From assembly GCA_026874595.1 (NCBI GenBank), contig CM049307.1:20997079-21061078 (forward strand): DNA of 64,000 bases, read 5' to 3'. Shown here piece by piece: positions 51,379 through 64,000 of the stretch. The notes below the pieces were generated by a model, which saw only the letters and a program-made list of their open reading frames with translations, ran no database searches and was not told the origin of the DNA. The DNA comes from Sipunculus nudus (taxonomy: Eukaryota; Annelida; Sipuncula; Golfingiida; Sipunculidae). The stretch's first letter is position 1. Each line of letters opens with the position of its first letter. The position numbers were made by a program, and so were the translations under genes.

Positions 51379-54158
51379 TAGCTCAGCTGACTATAAGTCA
51401 TCTGAACTATAGTCATGGTCCATTGTCCGTCGTCCGTCCGTCTGTCTGTCCGACCGTCTGTCCGTCTGGATGTCCGTCCGTAAGACTTGCACGTTTCGAC
51501 ACCGTTGGACCTACGAATCTGAATTTCGGCATACAGTTATATGTCCCCATAATCTCCTACCATGCCAAAAATTGGGTCAATAGGACTTCGTTCCCCTGAG
51601 ATATTAAGGAAAAACCTCAATTTTTTATTAGAAATCTATTTTCACACTTCAGGACTGCCTAAAATCAAAACCACTCATTTGGTTTACTTCATATTTACTA
51701 TAAATATTCCTCTATATAGTTCCTATGTACATGCCAGATATTAAGTCAGTATTATATAATTTAAAAAAGTTATGGGCCCAAACATAAAGGACTTTGTAAA
51801 AAAATCAGGAAGATATTTGGTCACTTAAGACCAAAAGTGTTAAAGGTAGGGACTTTTTTCCAGTAATACAACTTATATTAATCTAAATTTAATTGTATAC
51901 CAAAAATTAGATCAAAATTTGTTAAATTTTTTTAAATATTGGCAAAAATATAAAATTGGTACCTTAAATTTTGCCCAACTTTGGCCATGGCACGTTTTTT
52001 TCCTGTAAGTACTGTGGATTTAATTTTCACACCATGTATACATAAGGATTTAATCTGTTAAAATCTGAAATTTGAAAATAAAAGCTGCAAAATTAGGCTA
52101 GTTATTGAATTTTTTTTGGAGGCTCTTGTTGTATTCCCTTACATTGTCAAGCAGTCCACTTTGATGACTGTAGGTCATTCAGTGCACATCTCTATGCTCC
52201 CCAGGCTGTTGACATAATTTTAGATGTCCCCAAAATCTCCTACCATACCGAAAATTGGGTCATTAGGACTTTGTTCAGGACTTCGAGATATTAAGGAAAA
52301 AAAACTCCGTTTTCCATAAAAAAAGCCATTGTTACACTCCAGGGCTGCCTAATATCAAAACCACTGATCTGTTTTTGATCGTATTTAGGATTCACATTCT
52401 TTTATATATTTTCTATGAACATACCAAAACTTAGGTTAGTATTGGGTATTATTTTGAAGTTATGGGCCAAAACATAATGCAATTTGTTAAAAAATCAGGA
52501 AATATATTTACTCACATGAGAATTGCTGAACCTGACTTTTTTTCAGGAATATAACTTTATTTAATCAAGATTCAATTGTTTACCCAAAATTAGATCTGAA
52601 TTTTTCAAGTTATTAGCATAAATAAAAAACAATACCTTAAATTTTGTCCAACTTTGGCACTGTTGATTTAATTTTTGCAGCATATATACATAAGGATTAA
52701 ATCTTTTAAAATCTGAAATTTCAAAGAAATTGATTGGAAAGAATAGCTTTTATTCATGTTTTCATACACCATGTCAAGTGTTGTTTACATCTAGCCCACC
52801 TAGTAGTACAGCCTTCACTTGCATTATGTAACCAACCCCAGGCAGCTTGCCTTGGGTCAGCTTGGCCACTACCAGCAGGCTTCCCCTCTGCTCTGCACTC
52901 CCTCCCCCCCCCCCCCGCAAGATGGTGCATAAACTAGATGAATGTTATTATTTTCTGTATGTGATTCATTCTTATTCTAGGCTATGCTACATTTTAGATT
53001 TTGTATTGTACCACCAGGGTTACAATGATTAAAGTGTACATTTAATTGTGTCCACAAAGTGGTGTATTGCTATGAAAGTGTGGATGTTCATGAGATAAGT
53101 AATTCCTTACTTCAGAGGAGTAAAAACTTCACCAGTGAAATAAAGGTATTAGTCCATTCTGTCCACTTGCATCCGTAAATTTTCCATCTGTAAATTTTCA
53201 TACATAACAGTATCTCAAAACTTTTACTGTTTTTCTTCATGACAGTCTTGTCAGAGTATTAGTTTGCAATCATATATTTAGAACTTTACTATAACCAAGT
53301 AGGAGGGCCCCTTTCCTCTTAGCTTTTCATATTCTTATATAAATGAAAAACATTACAATAGAATATTTCTACATCCACCTTCGTGCTGCCCTCACTTTTC
53401 CCTTCTCCGAACCCCATCCCAAAGTCAGCCTCAGTAAGCAAGAACAAGATGAATCAGATATATTCATACTTTAATATTTTGTATAACTATTCGTCCATAG
53501 GTACCTATGTACATGCCAGAAATTATGTCAATATTGTGTAATATGTAGACATAGTGGGCATCACAATAATGTACCTTGTCAAGACTAAAGAGATATTGTG
53601 TCATACAGTCACAAATTCATAAATCACTTCATCAGCATAGTTAATCATAACATCATATCTGTCATTATGTCAATATTGTGTAATATGTAGACATAGTGGG
53701 CATCACAATAATGTACCTTGTCAAGACTAAAGAGATATTGTGTCATACAGTCACAAATTCATAAATCACTTCATCAGCATAGTTAATCATAACATCATAT
53801 CTGTCAAATTGAAAGCTTGCAGACTACCATACACTTTAGATCCTTCAACAAATAGCCTTATCATCATTCTACTACTGCTTATTACTGCTGTCATTGCATT
53901 CATATTTGCTCAAATATATCACAATTTTCTACACCTCTTTAATAAATAAAAAATAAACCACTATATATGACTCTATTAATCCATCAGTCAGGTTATTTCA
54001 TTTATCATTTACTCACATATTACATTACATTCCTTTATAATAGCCCAACATGTCCATGATATTCATAAGCTTTATCGACTCGATATAGTATCACAGTGGA
54101 GAAACATTTATGGTCCAATCACGATCAGCTGAGCGCCGTGACCCATGGGTCCCTTGTT
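51379..54158 (+). mobile_element. Family A non-autonomous element, copy 3 (longest, 2.8 kb)
   Basis: It starts tagctcagctgactataagt and ends cgtgacccatgggtcccttg plus tt. It holds a gtccgtccg leader at 51427-51481, an internal duplication (51541-52080 and 52224-52724, diverged), a C14 run near 52904, the block 53030-53340 shared inverted with copy 1, and the perfect 142-bp tandem duplication at 53522-53805. It has no coding capacity. Confidence 0.87.
53522..53805. repeat. Perfect 142-bp tandem duplication
   Basis: 53522-53663 and 53664-53805 are identical on reading base by base, beginning attatgtcaatattgtg and ending atcatatctgtc. It is either very recent or an assembly artefact. Confidence 0.97.
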
Positions 54159-54960
54159 GCTTGTGTGGTGAAATTTCATTTTCTGCTTATTCCTTAAAAA
54201 CTCAGAAAATACTGAAAAATTAGCCTTCATATCATGGTGAGGTATATCCTAGGACAAGTTTGATTCATTGAGTGTGACATGATTGATTTTTGGCTTCTTC
54301 ATTTAAATTAAAGTGTTACTAAAACATTTCAGATGTTTCCTTTTTCTTATTGTGAGAACTGAGCAAAGAAAATCATCATAGAAATACGAAAATTCTTCAG
54401 GGAAAGTCAGCGAAAAAAACAGGGAATTTTGTTTTCAATAAATGTTGGGAACCAAGATATAACATACGATTAACAGGAAATTTGCAAAGCTTACAAGTAT
54501 TGTTACTGATATTATCCATGTTTTGAACCATCTTGTTATTTTTGCTATCCCATAAAAGTGTTATTATCTTAGATGAAGATGGTCCTTATTTACTAAAATA
54601 ATTATAACACATGTACCGATACACCTTTAGTTAAGCCGACATGCTCACTGGTCCGACATGAACCAAGCATTCAACGCTGAAACGAACATAACTGTGCAGG
54701 ACAGTTGACGTCACTGAATCAAAGGATGGCCGATTTGTACCGGTATACGTAAATAACGCTGGAACATGACTCGAACGTGCTTTGGAAAGTCAGATGTTGA
54801 TCTTACCTAACCATAGCCTTGTTTAGTCTTATTGGATAACATATATAACGCTTCCACTTATTCCCGCTTCATCGATCTATTATGACATTAAGAGTATTTT
54901 ATCGTTGGAGTGTGATAGGTCAACGAAGCGAGAACAAAGTGGAATCGTAATATGACCTAT
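54159..54960. other. Intergenic spacer, no feature seen
   Basis: Unique-looking sequence between family A copy 3 and the family D element. CpG content rises near 54620-54790, but no open frame or promoter motif is convincing. Confidence 0.5.
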
Positions 54961-55104
54961 TTTTATGCCCCCGCCACAAAGTGGCCGGGGAATATAGTTT
55001 TACCCATGTCCGTCATTCCGTCCTTCTGTCCTTCCGTCATTCCGAAATCAAACAGTTGTACGGACTTTTTTTTCGCAAAAAAATGACCGTTTTACGGCTC
55101 CTAA

Positions 55105-55375
55105 ATGTTTAATGATGGCTTGTAGATGCTGCCATCTACAGGCATTGAGATGTACTATTTTGGATGCTCCACCAGGGGGCGCCAGTTTCATGTGGATTAA
55201 AAGTATGGCTGAATCGTTTTGTGTGTATCGCTCATTTAATTTCTTTCTTTTTCAAAAGGGGAACATGTTTAATGATGGCTTGTAGATGCTGCCATCTACA
55301 GGCATTGAGATGTACTATTTTGGATGCTCCACCAGGGGGCGCCAGTTTCATGTGGATTAAAAGTATGGCTGAATC
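55105..55375. repeat. 111-bp duplication inside family D
   Basis: 55105-55215 and 55265-55375 are identical, 160 bp apart, and include caccagggggcgccag. That core resembles a CTCF binding site. Confidence 0.95.
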
Positions 55376-56042
55376 CTCCTGCACGTGTTGGAGTTTGACT
55401 TGAGTGTAACTCAATAATATGGACTGTATGAGTTTGAAACACTAAACTTAGAAAATTTCATGAAAAATAGAAATTTTCATGACAAATACACATGTACGGA
55501 CTTTTTTTCGCAATGCCTGCAGATATTGGCCTGATTTTTGGTGTGTGGGCAGATATTGACCAGTCACAGATCGAGTTCGCGTTTCGTCCCAGTTAACCTA
55601 CTTTTGACCGTTTGACGGTGTCCTAACATAGAAAATTTCATAAAAAATATAAATTTTCATGACAAGTGCACATGTACGGACTTTTTTTCGCCATACCTGC
55701 AGATACGGACCTGATTTTTGTTGTGTGGGCAGATAATGACCAGTTAGAGATCGAGTTCTTGTTTTGTCCCAGTTGTCCTACTTTTGACCATTTGACTGCT
55801 CCTGAACATAGAAAGTTTCATGAAAAATAGAAATTTTTCATAACAAATGCATATGTACAGACTTTTTTTCTGCAGTGCCTGCAGATACCGCCCTGATTTT
55901 TTATGTGTGGGCAGATAATGACCAGTTACAGATCGAGTTCTCGTTTCGTCCCGGTTGACCTACTTTTGATTGTTTTACGGCTCCTAAACATAGAAAATTT
56001 CATGAAAAATATAAATTTTCATGACAAATGTACATGTACAGC

Positions 56043-56714
56043 CGCTTTTAGCCTTCAGCTCATAGGCTGATGGGCTATTTTAGTCACCCAAGCTGTCTGT
56101 CTTGCCGTCCGTGTGTCTGTTCGTCCGGCGTCCGTCCGTCCCGCGTCTGTTAACTTTTACCTTGTGAGCGGGATATCTGTAAAAGGATTCACCGTTGGAA
56201 TTTTATTTCATCAGTGAAGATGTATATCGATAAAATCTCGATCAGGTTCGAAGATGGGTGACCTTGACCCATTTTTCTTTTGTTTTAGAGCTGATTATAC
56301 AAAAACACTCGGAAGCTTATCTCAGGAACCATTGTATGGTTTTCACAAAACTTACTATGATCATTTGGAATGATGGTCTGTGCGTGCTGCACAATTTTGG
56401 TGGCACCACCTACAATTTCTGATTTTTTAATGAATTTTTATCGGAATTTTCAATTTTGGGCTTTTGTGCAGGATATCTCCAAAGGTATTCAACACAGGAA
56501 CTTCATTTCTTCAGTGCTGTTGCATGATATTTACAAAATCTTGGTCAAATTCAAAGATGGGTGATCTTGACCTACTTGTCAAGGTCACAGAGCTTAGTAT
56601 AGAAAAAACTTAGGAGCTTATTTCTCAGAAAGCATTTGGTGGATTGTTATGAAACATGGTACATACCTCTCCAATTTAAATTTATAACTGATTATCAGCT
56701 TTTGCTAATATTCT
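56043..56714 (+). mobile_element. Family G repeat inserted in family D
   Basis: The 180-bp unit array breaks at about 56043 in the middle of a unit (after tacatgtacag) and resumes at tttcgcaatgc (56716). The insert opens ttagccttcagctcataggc, followed by a gtccggcgtccgtccgtccc leader and units with gatgggtgaccttgacc. Those units match 38541-38830 inverted. Confidence 0.75.
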
Positions 56715-57112
56715 AGTTTCGCAATGCAATGCTTACAGATACTGGCCTAATGTTTGGTCTGTGGGCGCATAATGACCACTTACAGATCGAGTTCGCGGTT
56801 CGTCCAAGTTGACCTATTTTTGACCATATGACGGATCCTGAACATAGAAAATTTCATGAAAGACAGAAATTTTTTTATGAAAAATGCACATGTATGGACT
56901 TTTTTCACAATGCCTGCAGATACTGGCCTGATTTTTGGTGTGTTGCTTGATAATGACCCGTTACAGATCGAGTATGCATTTTGCCCTTGTTGACCTACTT
57001 TTGACCATATGACACCTCCTGAATTTAAAAAATTTTTACAAAATTTAGGCCTAACAAATGTTTCTAATTTGCCCCAGGCGGGGGCATTCGTGTCGTTCCG
57101 ACACATCTAGTT

Positions 57113-60100
57113 CAGAGTAAGCTTTGTTTTCCATTCAAGGCCACATCACAAACGTTTATGAACACGCAGGTGAATTCCCTCCCAGATATGATGATAAAGG
57201 TAAGGGGAGAATGACACGAAGGTCTGTGTGGCTGCAGCTGGTGTCCATTTGGTATAGCACATTTGCTGCAGCAACTGGAGGTCTGTGACGTAAGCTACTG
57301 CGGGCTAGCTTCTCCCGATCAGTGAATTTGTCTTCACTTTTAAACCTAAAACTGACTGAGGAAACTTTGTGAGGCGTTTATCCAGAAAAAAAACAGGTAT
57401 ACCTGGGCTTTGTTACCCGTTGCTCGTTTGGATGCGAATTTTAAGAGTGCTGCTCCAAACCTTTGCCGTGTCTTTCTTTAGACAGTGGAGGATTGTTTGA
57501 CTCGCCCCAACTTGCACTCAGTATTAACACAAAGGATTTCCATCTCTTTTAGACCAAGTTTAAGTTCCCAAAATACAGGACAGGGGTAGATGGATTCCTT
57601 TTCATGGACAACGCCCTTGCCTTTCTTAGCAGGCTCAAATGAGACGTTTCAGTTGTCTCCTCAAACTTAAACCTTGAAAATCTATGTTCAAACTTACTGG
57701 AACTGTATTGCTGTCCCCTGCTCTTATTAGTGCAAATGATGTAAAGTCAGCAGCATACAGGCATAGCCCGCTATACTACATGTATCAACCAAGTGGTCAG
57801 TGATGACGGAAACGATGGAACAGATGATTTGCTGGATGAAGGATCAGACGCCTGACCAGAGAGAACAAATTTGATGATCCGTCTATGAAGCTAGCCCTGC
57901 AGGCACATCAGCAGTTTTCCAGACATTCACTTAGATCTTTTAACAAATAGTCCCTTATGCAATACTTTGTCAGAAGCTCCTTTGATTCCCAGGGAAATGA
58001 CACATACAGCTCCACTTTTATCCAGGCAGGTGTTCCACGTTTGAGAAAAGGATGCATGTGATTCAACACACGCGCCTCTGTTCACGTTCTCATGCTTTTG
58101 TGTGCTACCTGTTGCGTTTTCATTTCGTAATTTAGATGTTTTAGACAATTTCACAATGCGAGACAAAACGAGAGAGAGAGAGAGACAGAGAGAAAAAACC
58201 GCTTAAATGTAAGGGCCACTATATTGAGCGTATCGGTCATGAGTGGACAATAACCGTGATCACTGTAATTTTTGTTTTACAATTGCTAAAATATATGGTA
58301 ATTGTTCAAGTGAATTAAAGCGTTATTTATGTTTAGGTCTAATTATCCGATAATGCTATCATGGAGCAATGAGTTCGTCTTGGAATGGGTTTTTCTGAGA
58401 GATGCAGAGCTGAGAAATGATATGCTAATGACACCAAAGAGTCTCTTGACCCCGGCAGCGCGGGGTTCCGTTGGCTGTTCCATTAACCATAATCAGATAA
58501 TTATTGCTCAGCGGTTCACTCTAGCGTCGTTAAAATACCAGGGGGTGAATGAGAACATTATTGTAAATGACAGCACCTCCTGCACTTGACCTTTCAGTTA
58601 TTCCTCTGTTGTTTCAGGGAAACTGTGGCGTGTAGTTAAGAAGCGTCAAGAGGTACAGCGTCGAAACAGAATGACAAATGGATACAATATACCTACATAA
58701 AGAAAACCTGACCTTGTGAACCATCATTTTACATACATGATATTTTTCGCCAGGACGAATTTTCGACGGTATTATAATCGTGGAACTATGTGGAACTATG
58801 AGAAGTACTGGAAGTATTTGAAAATAAATATAATATCGGTGATGCGATTTCATTTTGATGATATAACCATAGTAACTCACATTAAAAGACACAGCCAATA
58901 GACACAAAACAACGATCTAGGTAGCCCCTAAAGGCAGGAAATGATGCTTCGTGGTGAGCACGGTAGAAGTCCTCTCCTTAGTAAAATGACTAGAGCGGGT
59001 AGATATACCTATAGGCGAACGTGATTTTCTGAATCACTAATGGTAAACATTTTCCTATAAGCAAGGCTCTTCAAAATGTGCCTTGTCCTAACAGACCGCC
59101 CTGCCAGCTACAATATAGTTTTTGTACAAGGCAATCAGACCGATCAAGCGACTCATGTAACTCACTTTACGTAGTAAACAAAAACAAATCAGTTTCTGTT
59201 TTTAGTTTATCGGTCTTGTAACGCCAGCTCCTTATACAGAATCTGATACAATCATATAAAGACCTGTAAACCTGATTCATGTTTTTGTATGTACGGAGGA
59301 TGAAGAGTTTCTAGTACGCTGTCAGATATGCTGACTGGCAGTTATGATTTCGGGTCCATCATTCGAGAAGATATTCAACATTGGTGATATATAGGTAACA
59401 GTACGGCCTAGTAGACCAAGGTCTTTCCTGACAGAGCGACAGGTTTAAGGAAAATGATGATAAAGATACTGCCAGTCGCTGCAAGGTTTTGAATGTAACA
59501 TGCAAACCAGCATGCAAAAATAGTGTCTTATTGTGATAAATAGCATTGAAGAATATGTGCGGATATATGATTATTTATACATTACCATCTGTTGAATTGT
59601 TAGGACACTTAAATAATCAGGAATATGAGAAAAGTGTCGAAACATCGCCTGTGTTTCTTCATGGATTAATGATTTATCGTAATTACAAATTAAGATATCA
59701 ACACGAATACAGTATAAATGCGTTGACGTGAATTTATGTTTCAAGCTAGATATCCTTGCAAAAAAATAATAAACTGACAGCGGATATTGCATTACTGTAT
59801 GGAAACAGCCAACGAGCCATGCCAATATCTAGTTCCACGCGTTTCCAAACCTATACCTATTAGAACATATATGCGTCGGAAAAATCGGACCAAGCCGATT
59901 CATTAACCTTGAATGCCTCGAAATGTGCCTTGTTTAGCAGTTCACAAACATATGTTAATTGATTTTCATTGACTTTTTCCCACCGTTGGAAATGTGTTAT
60001 GTTATTTTCATTTCTATTAATTTGAGTTAACATATTTTACGTCAGCAGTTTTGTAATTATCTTTTTATTTCATCTGGCCTCATAAAACTTCATTATCACT

Positions 60101-61272
60101 TATTAGTTTTAATTCCTAAATGATTCATGGCGACAAAATGCATGAAAAACCCAATAAGCCACGTGGAAAACACACATCATGTATTCATAGCTCTAAATTA
60201 ATTAGATGTGATCACATCAGAACATTTCCTACTAGACTCTATTACCTTAATTCACAAAAGCTATAAATATATCAGGAGGCTAGCTGTCTAAATTATTTAG
60301 ATTTCATTATCACTGCGTCACAATATCTGGGAGGATTTGTCCCTTACGGTCATATTACAAAATAGGCCCGGTGTATTTATTTGATGGTATGATCCCCAGT
60401 ACAGGGGGTCGATGTCTATTTAATTAATACGTAAAGCCTCCCGGAGTTTTTCTGAGGATAAGCCGGCTTGAGGTAGTCTATTTGGATGGATGTTCACGTC
60501 CACACCGCAGGAAAGATTGTGGTTTATGACCGCTGGCAAAGCCAAATCTTTGTTTTATGTTTTATGGCTTGCGCGCGAGCTGTGAACAGTGAAATGTAGA
60601 TGTATTTTAAGATGTGCTTGGCGTTGTAAAATAACTGTCACTTTGACAGTGTTCGCATGGCTTGTGCGTCATTTGAAATGTAAACTTATTATGCTCTTCA
60701 TAATCTGTATAATATGGTTGTTGCTAGGGATGACAGAGCGTAATTATTGCCTGTACAATGACCAATAATGTTTTTTTGTCTGACATGATGACTTATTTCC
60801 TGCCGTTATGTTATTTCCTCCCGTTCTAGGGAACAACGTTGAAGTTATTAAAAGGGTGTCCAGACAAAATGCTGTTTTAGTATTTTCGAGCCTTGGAAAG
60901 TCATGTATTTACAAATTGACCAGCAACTTATTCGAGAGCTTTTTTTTAAAGCAGCCAACCCATCATTGCTAATTATGAAGGCTTTTGTGGTATATGTATA
61001 ACTGAAATTGGTGTGTGGCGAGTATGTAGAGGCGTATGTACCGGTATCGCCCGTATGTGCCTGAATGTAGCCATTATTGATATCTATATTATCATAAGCG
61101 GTTGTGGCACGCAAATCCTCCGTGGCCACGCCAGGGAAATGACGGATTATGGACTTCAAGTGTTGAGAACGATGCCAGAATAAATCAGAATACTAATCAA
61201 CTGCACCCATAAATTCTGCCATGTCATCATTTCAGTCCATGTCAACTCAGCACAGGTAAAACCCCCGAGCAA
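57113..61272. other. Intergenic, no gene supported
   Basis: CpG is more frequent than in the left half, but no exon could be defined. A GA microsatellite lies at 58170-58195. Open frames of 60-100 codons show no family features. Confidence 0.5.
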
Positions 61273-61469
61273 AACGCTCCGCACACAGCGATTATACACT
61301 ACACCAGATCTCCTCTCGTGCGATACCACGCTCTCATTGGTCTGATTACAATTCTTTGCTTCGTGCGCACCCTGGTGTTCGAACCCAGAACATCTTGCTA
61401 TACAAAGCTGGGTCTACACGAGAGGAGATCTGGAACGACTGCTGTGTATAACCGCTGCGTGAGAAGCGT
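61273..61469. repeat. Inverted repeat with 48-53 bp arms
   Basis: Arms 61273-61320 and 61417-61469 are reverse complements. The inner 17 bp (ccagatctcctctcgtg) are perfect and the outer part has mismatches and a 5-base bulge. The spacer is 96 bp. It would fold into a strong hairpin. Confidence 0.9.
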
Positions 61470-62407
61470 ACGCCGCACAAAACCAAGAACTGGCAATATT
61501 CTAGTAATTTACAATTGTACATGTCTATGTGGTGTTCCATCAAAGGTCTGTAATATATGTTGAGGAAACTCTGATACCTACCAGACATCACCAGTGTTAT
61601 AAGGCTTTCCACAGTCATTCCACAATGATTCATTCATTGGTTTTTAATTTTAACTCATTTTGCTGGTTTTCCTGCAAAAATATTTTTTCTTAAAGAAAAT
61701 GGTTGCTTCAATATAGTGAATAGTCATTGTGATATAGTGCAACGGTTTGAGGTTTAACATACGTCATATCTTTACTGTCGTTTAAGGGGCTGTAAGTTTG
61801 AGATACTCTCGGAAGTAACCATAGATATTCATACAATGCTTTATACATCATATGTGTAAGAATCCTGGATAATGCTCCATATATAACAGAATATATATCA
61901 GAAATCTGGAAGTGTAAGAAGTCCTGCCTGCGCTTGTGAAGGAAATTATCCCCCGCAGTGTCATGTGGATCTTTAATGTCTGCACAATTCCTTGCTATGA
62001 TTTATATCTAAATTGTATGAAAAGACATGTATAGATGAAAACAGACGACGGGCGATGATGTCTTGTTTTGCTTGAACATATGATTTCATACATTAAGATT
62101 GTCAACATCATGGTTACTTATAGGATTACACATATTGACGTCCAGTATAGTATTGCTACCAATCGACGATTCAAACACATTACATGGAATGATATGTTTT
62201 AAAAGGTTAATTAAGTTAAAATGTGTTAACAAGATAAACAAGGTATAAATTAAAAATCAAAACAAGGTAAAAGAGACTGTCCATATATGTAGGTAAAAAA
62301 GGTTTACTTGATCGGAAGGGGTGTTCTTAACAAATGTTTAAGATTAAAAAGTGTTTTTAAATTAAAAAGAATCCGGTGTCAAATATGGCTTAAAAGCTTA
62401 TATTTTT

Positions 62408-62454
<47 letters not shown>

Positions 62455-64000
62455 ACATCATTTTCAAGACGGTGATGTAGTTCTCTGATTTTCCATAGAG
62501 TTGCTTGTTTGGCATAAATATGTACAGTAGTAATACTACAATGAAAACGATCCTCTTCAACCGGTGTCATGTACAAGAAAGGAATTTATTAGGACGCACT
62601 GCGCGGTCTTGACTCGTCCGATACCAGCGTCATTGCATCAAGGATTCATCGCAGTTATGGTAGAATTATAGCCAGCATATTTAGCAGGCACGCGCACCTT
62701 TCGTGGCCTTACACTACAGAAAAATCGGATAAAACAATACAACACGAGGTTTTTCTCTTTCAACTGCATCCATCTTCTAAGGAAGTGAGGCCATAAAGCC
62801 TGCTAAACAGCCTGCTAAATCACAGTTGGAATATATTTAAGAACAAGGCCTTTGTAGAATGTGTTTTTATACAGCATTTTAGATTCATAAATATTTATTA
62901 AAGATTATATTTAGGCCACGATAATGACGACTTTTTAGCCTGTTTGTAAAATTCGAACCTCTTCACTCTTATCTCCTCGTAAATTTTAGATATTCAGACG
63001 TGATTATAAGGGGAGGGAGAATATGTTTATCATTTAACAAGCCTATTCTGTCACCTTTGCTCCCCTACCGACGTGTTATGGAGTTCTTTTGTCTTTTTTT
63101 CTAATATAATAACAGAATAATGTCGGAATAAATTATGCAGGAGACGGGCTGGTTATACAGATCGCGACCAGCTCAAGCAGCAGCGGAAAGTGATGTTTAA
63201 CTACCTGGTGTCAGTCAGGAGTGTAGTCTTTTAAAGTTGATAAAGTCAGGACAAATGATATAAAACTCCAGACACATAATAGAGATATTTCTGTGTAAAA
63301 TATTCTGTTACAAAAATAGTTATTTCCACCCGTTTTTGTCCATTGAAGTTTGAAGAATATTCTCATAAACTTAAATACGATCACAACTTTTACCACTTAA
63401 GCTGATGAGGGACTAGAGACGTAACATATTTGAGAAAAAAAAACTTCTCGTAAAAAATCAACATTCATGGCTGACAACCCTGTGGTTCTTCCTAATATTT
63501 TGGCCACGTGACATGGCGTTTGTCTTTGGTTGCCAGCCTCACTGTGACATTACCTATTTTTTTTTTTTATTTATAACACTTTACAACCATTGAACAGTTT
63601 AAATGTTGTTGTTTGAGCATGCATGTTACCAGTGACATCAACCTCCTTTATTGGGCTCGACACGTAAAAATATAGTATTTTCTCAATTATTGATTTTGTG
63701 GCGTGACTGAAATATTTTACAAGACATAGCTTTGGTTTCCTTCTAGTTAAGGCCTATACATTTCACGAGACTGCCTTAAATACCCACAAGAGAAAAATAC
63801 ACAGCGCTCGGGATAGCAAGATGGCCGTATGACCACCCGAAAATATATTTTTTTTCTGGACCAGTCTCCCTTTTTCGAGCACATTCTCAGGTCTTTAGTG
63901 AAGTTGCAATTTGGTTGGTTTCTTTCGCCTCGATCCCTTTAGAAAATGATAACTATAAAGGTATTTTGGGAAAACATAGTTAAATAGTAAGTACACACAC
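61470..64000. other. Intergenic, no gene supported
   Basis: No exon or repeat family recognised except the AT microsatellite. A candidate start context (caagatggccg at about 63818) meets a stop after two codons. Confidence 0.5.
62410..62452. repeat. (TA)n microsatellite
   Basis: About 43 bp of uninterrupted alternating T and A. Confidence 0.97.

Larger units (their letters stand above)
54961..57112 (+). mobile_element. Family D element (tgcccccgcc termini)
   Basis: Termini tgcccccgcc (54966-54975) and ggcgggggca (57077-57086) are perfect 10-bp inverted repeats, with ttcgtgtcgttccgacacat and ctagtt beyond the right one. The body is about 180-bp units beginning cctaaacatagaaaatttca, at about 55445, 55625, 55805 and 55987, and again near 56832 and 57010. 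Elements opening tgcccccgccacaaagtgg are, as I remember, widespread in mollusc genomes. No protein is encoded; minus-strand frames are repeat shadows. Confidence 0.85.

Noticed and set aside
57130-57290. Possible exon (ITNVYEHAGEFPPRYDDKG) with a gtaagg donor
   Set aside because: No recognisable homology and no convincing acceptor; open for only about 55 codons.
57927-58166. Minus-strand 79-codon open frame as a retroelement remnant
   Set aside because: No reverse transcriptase or nuclease motif can be seen.
61365-61400. tRNA-like B box (gggttcgaac on the minus strand)
   Set aside because: The T-arm does not close with a 7-base loop and no A box lies at the proper distance; it is part of the hairpin spacer.

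Overview
This window looks like animal nuclear DNA. It is AT-rich, has spliced genes with kilobase introns, no operons, and many interspersed repeats. Several repeat styles (G/C-rich gtccgtccg leaders, arrays of ggtcaaggtcac, elements opening with tgcccccgccac, a DIRS-type retrotransposon) suggest a mollusc, probably a bivalve or gastropod. That assignment rests on repeat style and remembered families, not on a search.

Two genes are supported. On the minus strand, six exons between 22591 and 1590 join in phase into the first 267 residues of a PDXDC1 homologue (pyridoxal-dependent decarboxylase domain-containing protein 1). The gene runs off the left edge, and its first intron is 15.6 kb. On the plus strand, 44497-46599 is a 700-residue MFSD6-family major facilitator in one coding exon, preceded by a splice acceptor. 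Its polyadenylation signal is probably at 47330.

The remainder is intronic and intergenic DNA filled with repeats. 3356-4110 holds a 255-bp tandem repeat. 18458-18959 is a large inverted repeat. 23622-25161 is a complete non-autonomous hAT-like element with an 8-bp target duplication. 25870-28690 is a dead DIRS retrotransposon with reverse transcriptase, RNase H and tyrosine recombinase remnants and inverted repeats at its right side. 28840-31880 is a repeat interrupted by a second hAT-like element. 32356-41615 is a mosaic of repeat families and inverted repeats around a CpG-bearing segment with promoter-like sites. 51379-57112 contains two further large repeats, one with another repeat inserted in it. 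The right 7 kb has no gene I can support.

The two genes show no functional link. I see no CRISPR array, no rRNA, no tRNA I could fold convincingly, and no clearly new biological system. The most useful leads are the elements with defined boundaries, the arrays of nuclear-receptor-like half-sites in one repeat family, the orphan promoter-like region at 37.4-37.9 kb, and the mucin-like loop with a furin-type site in the MFSD6 homologue. Family letters A-G are labels made for this answer.
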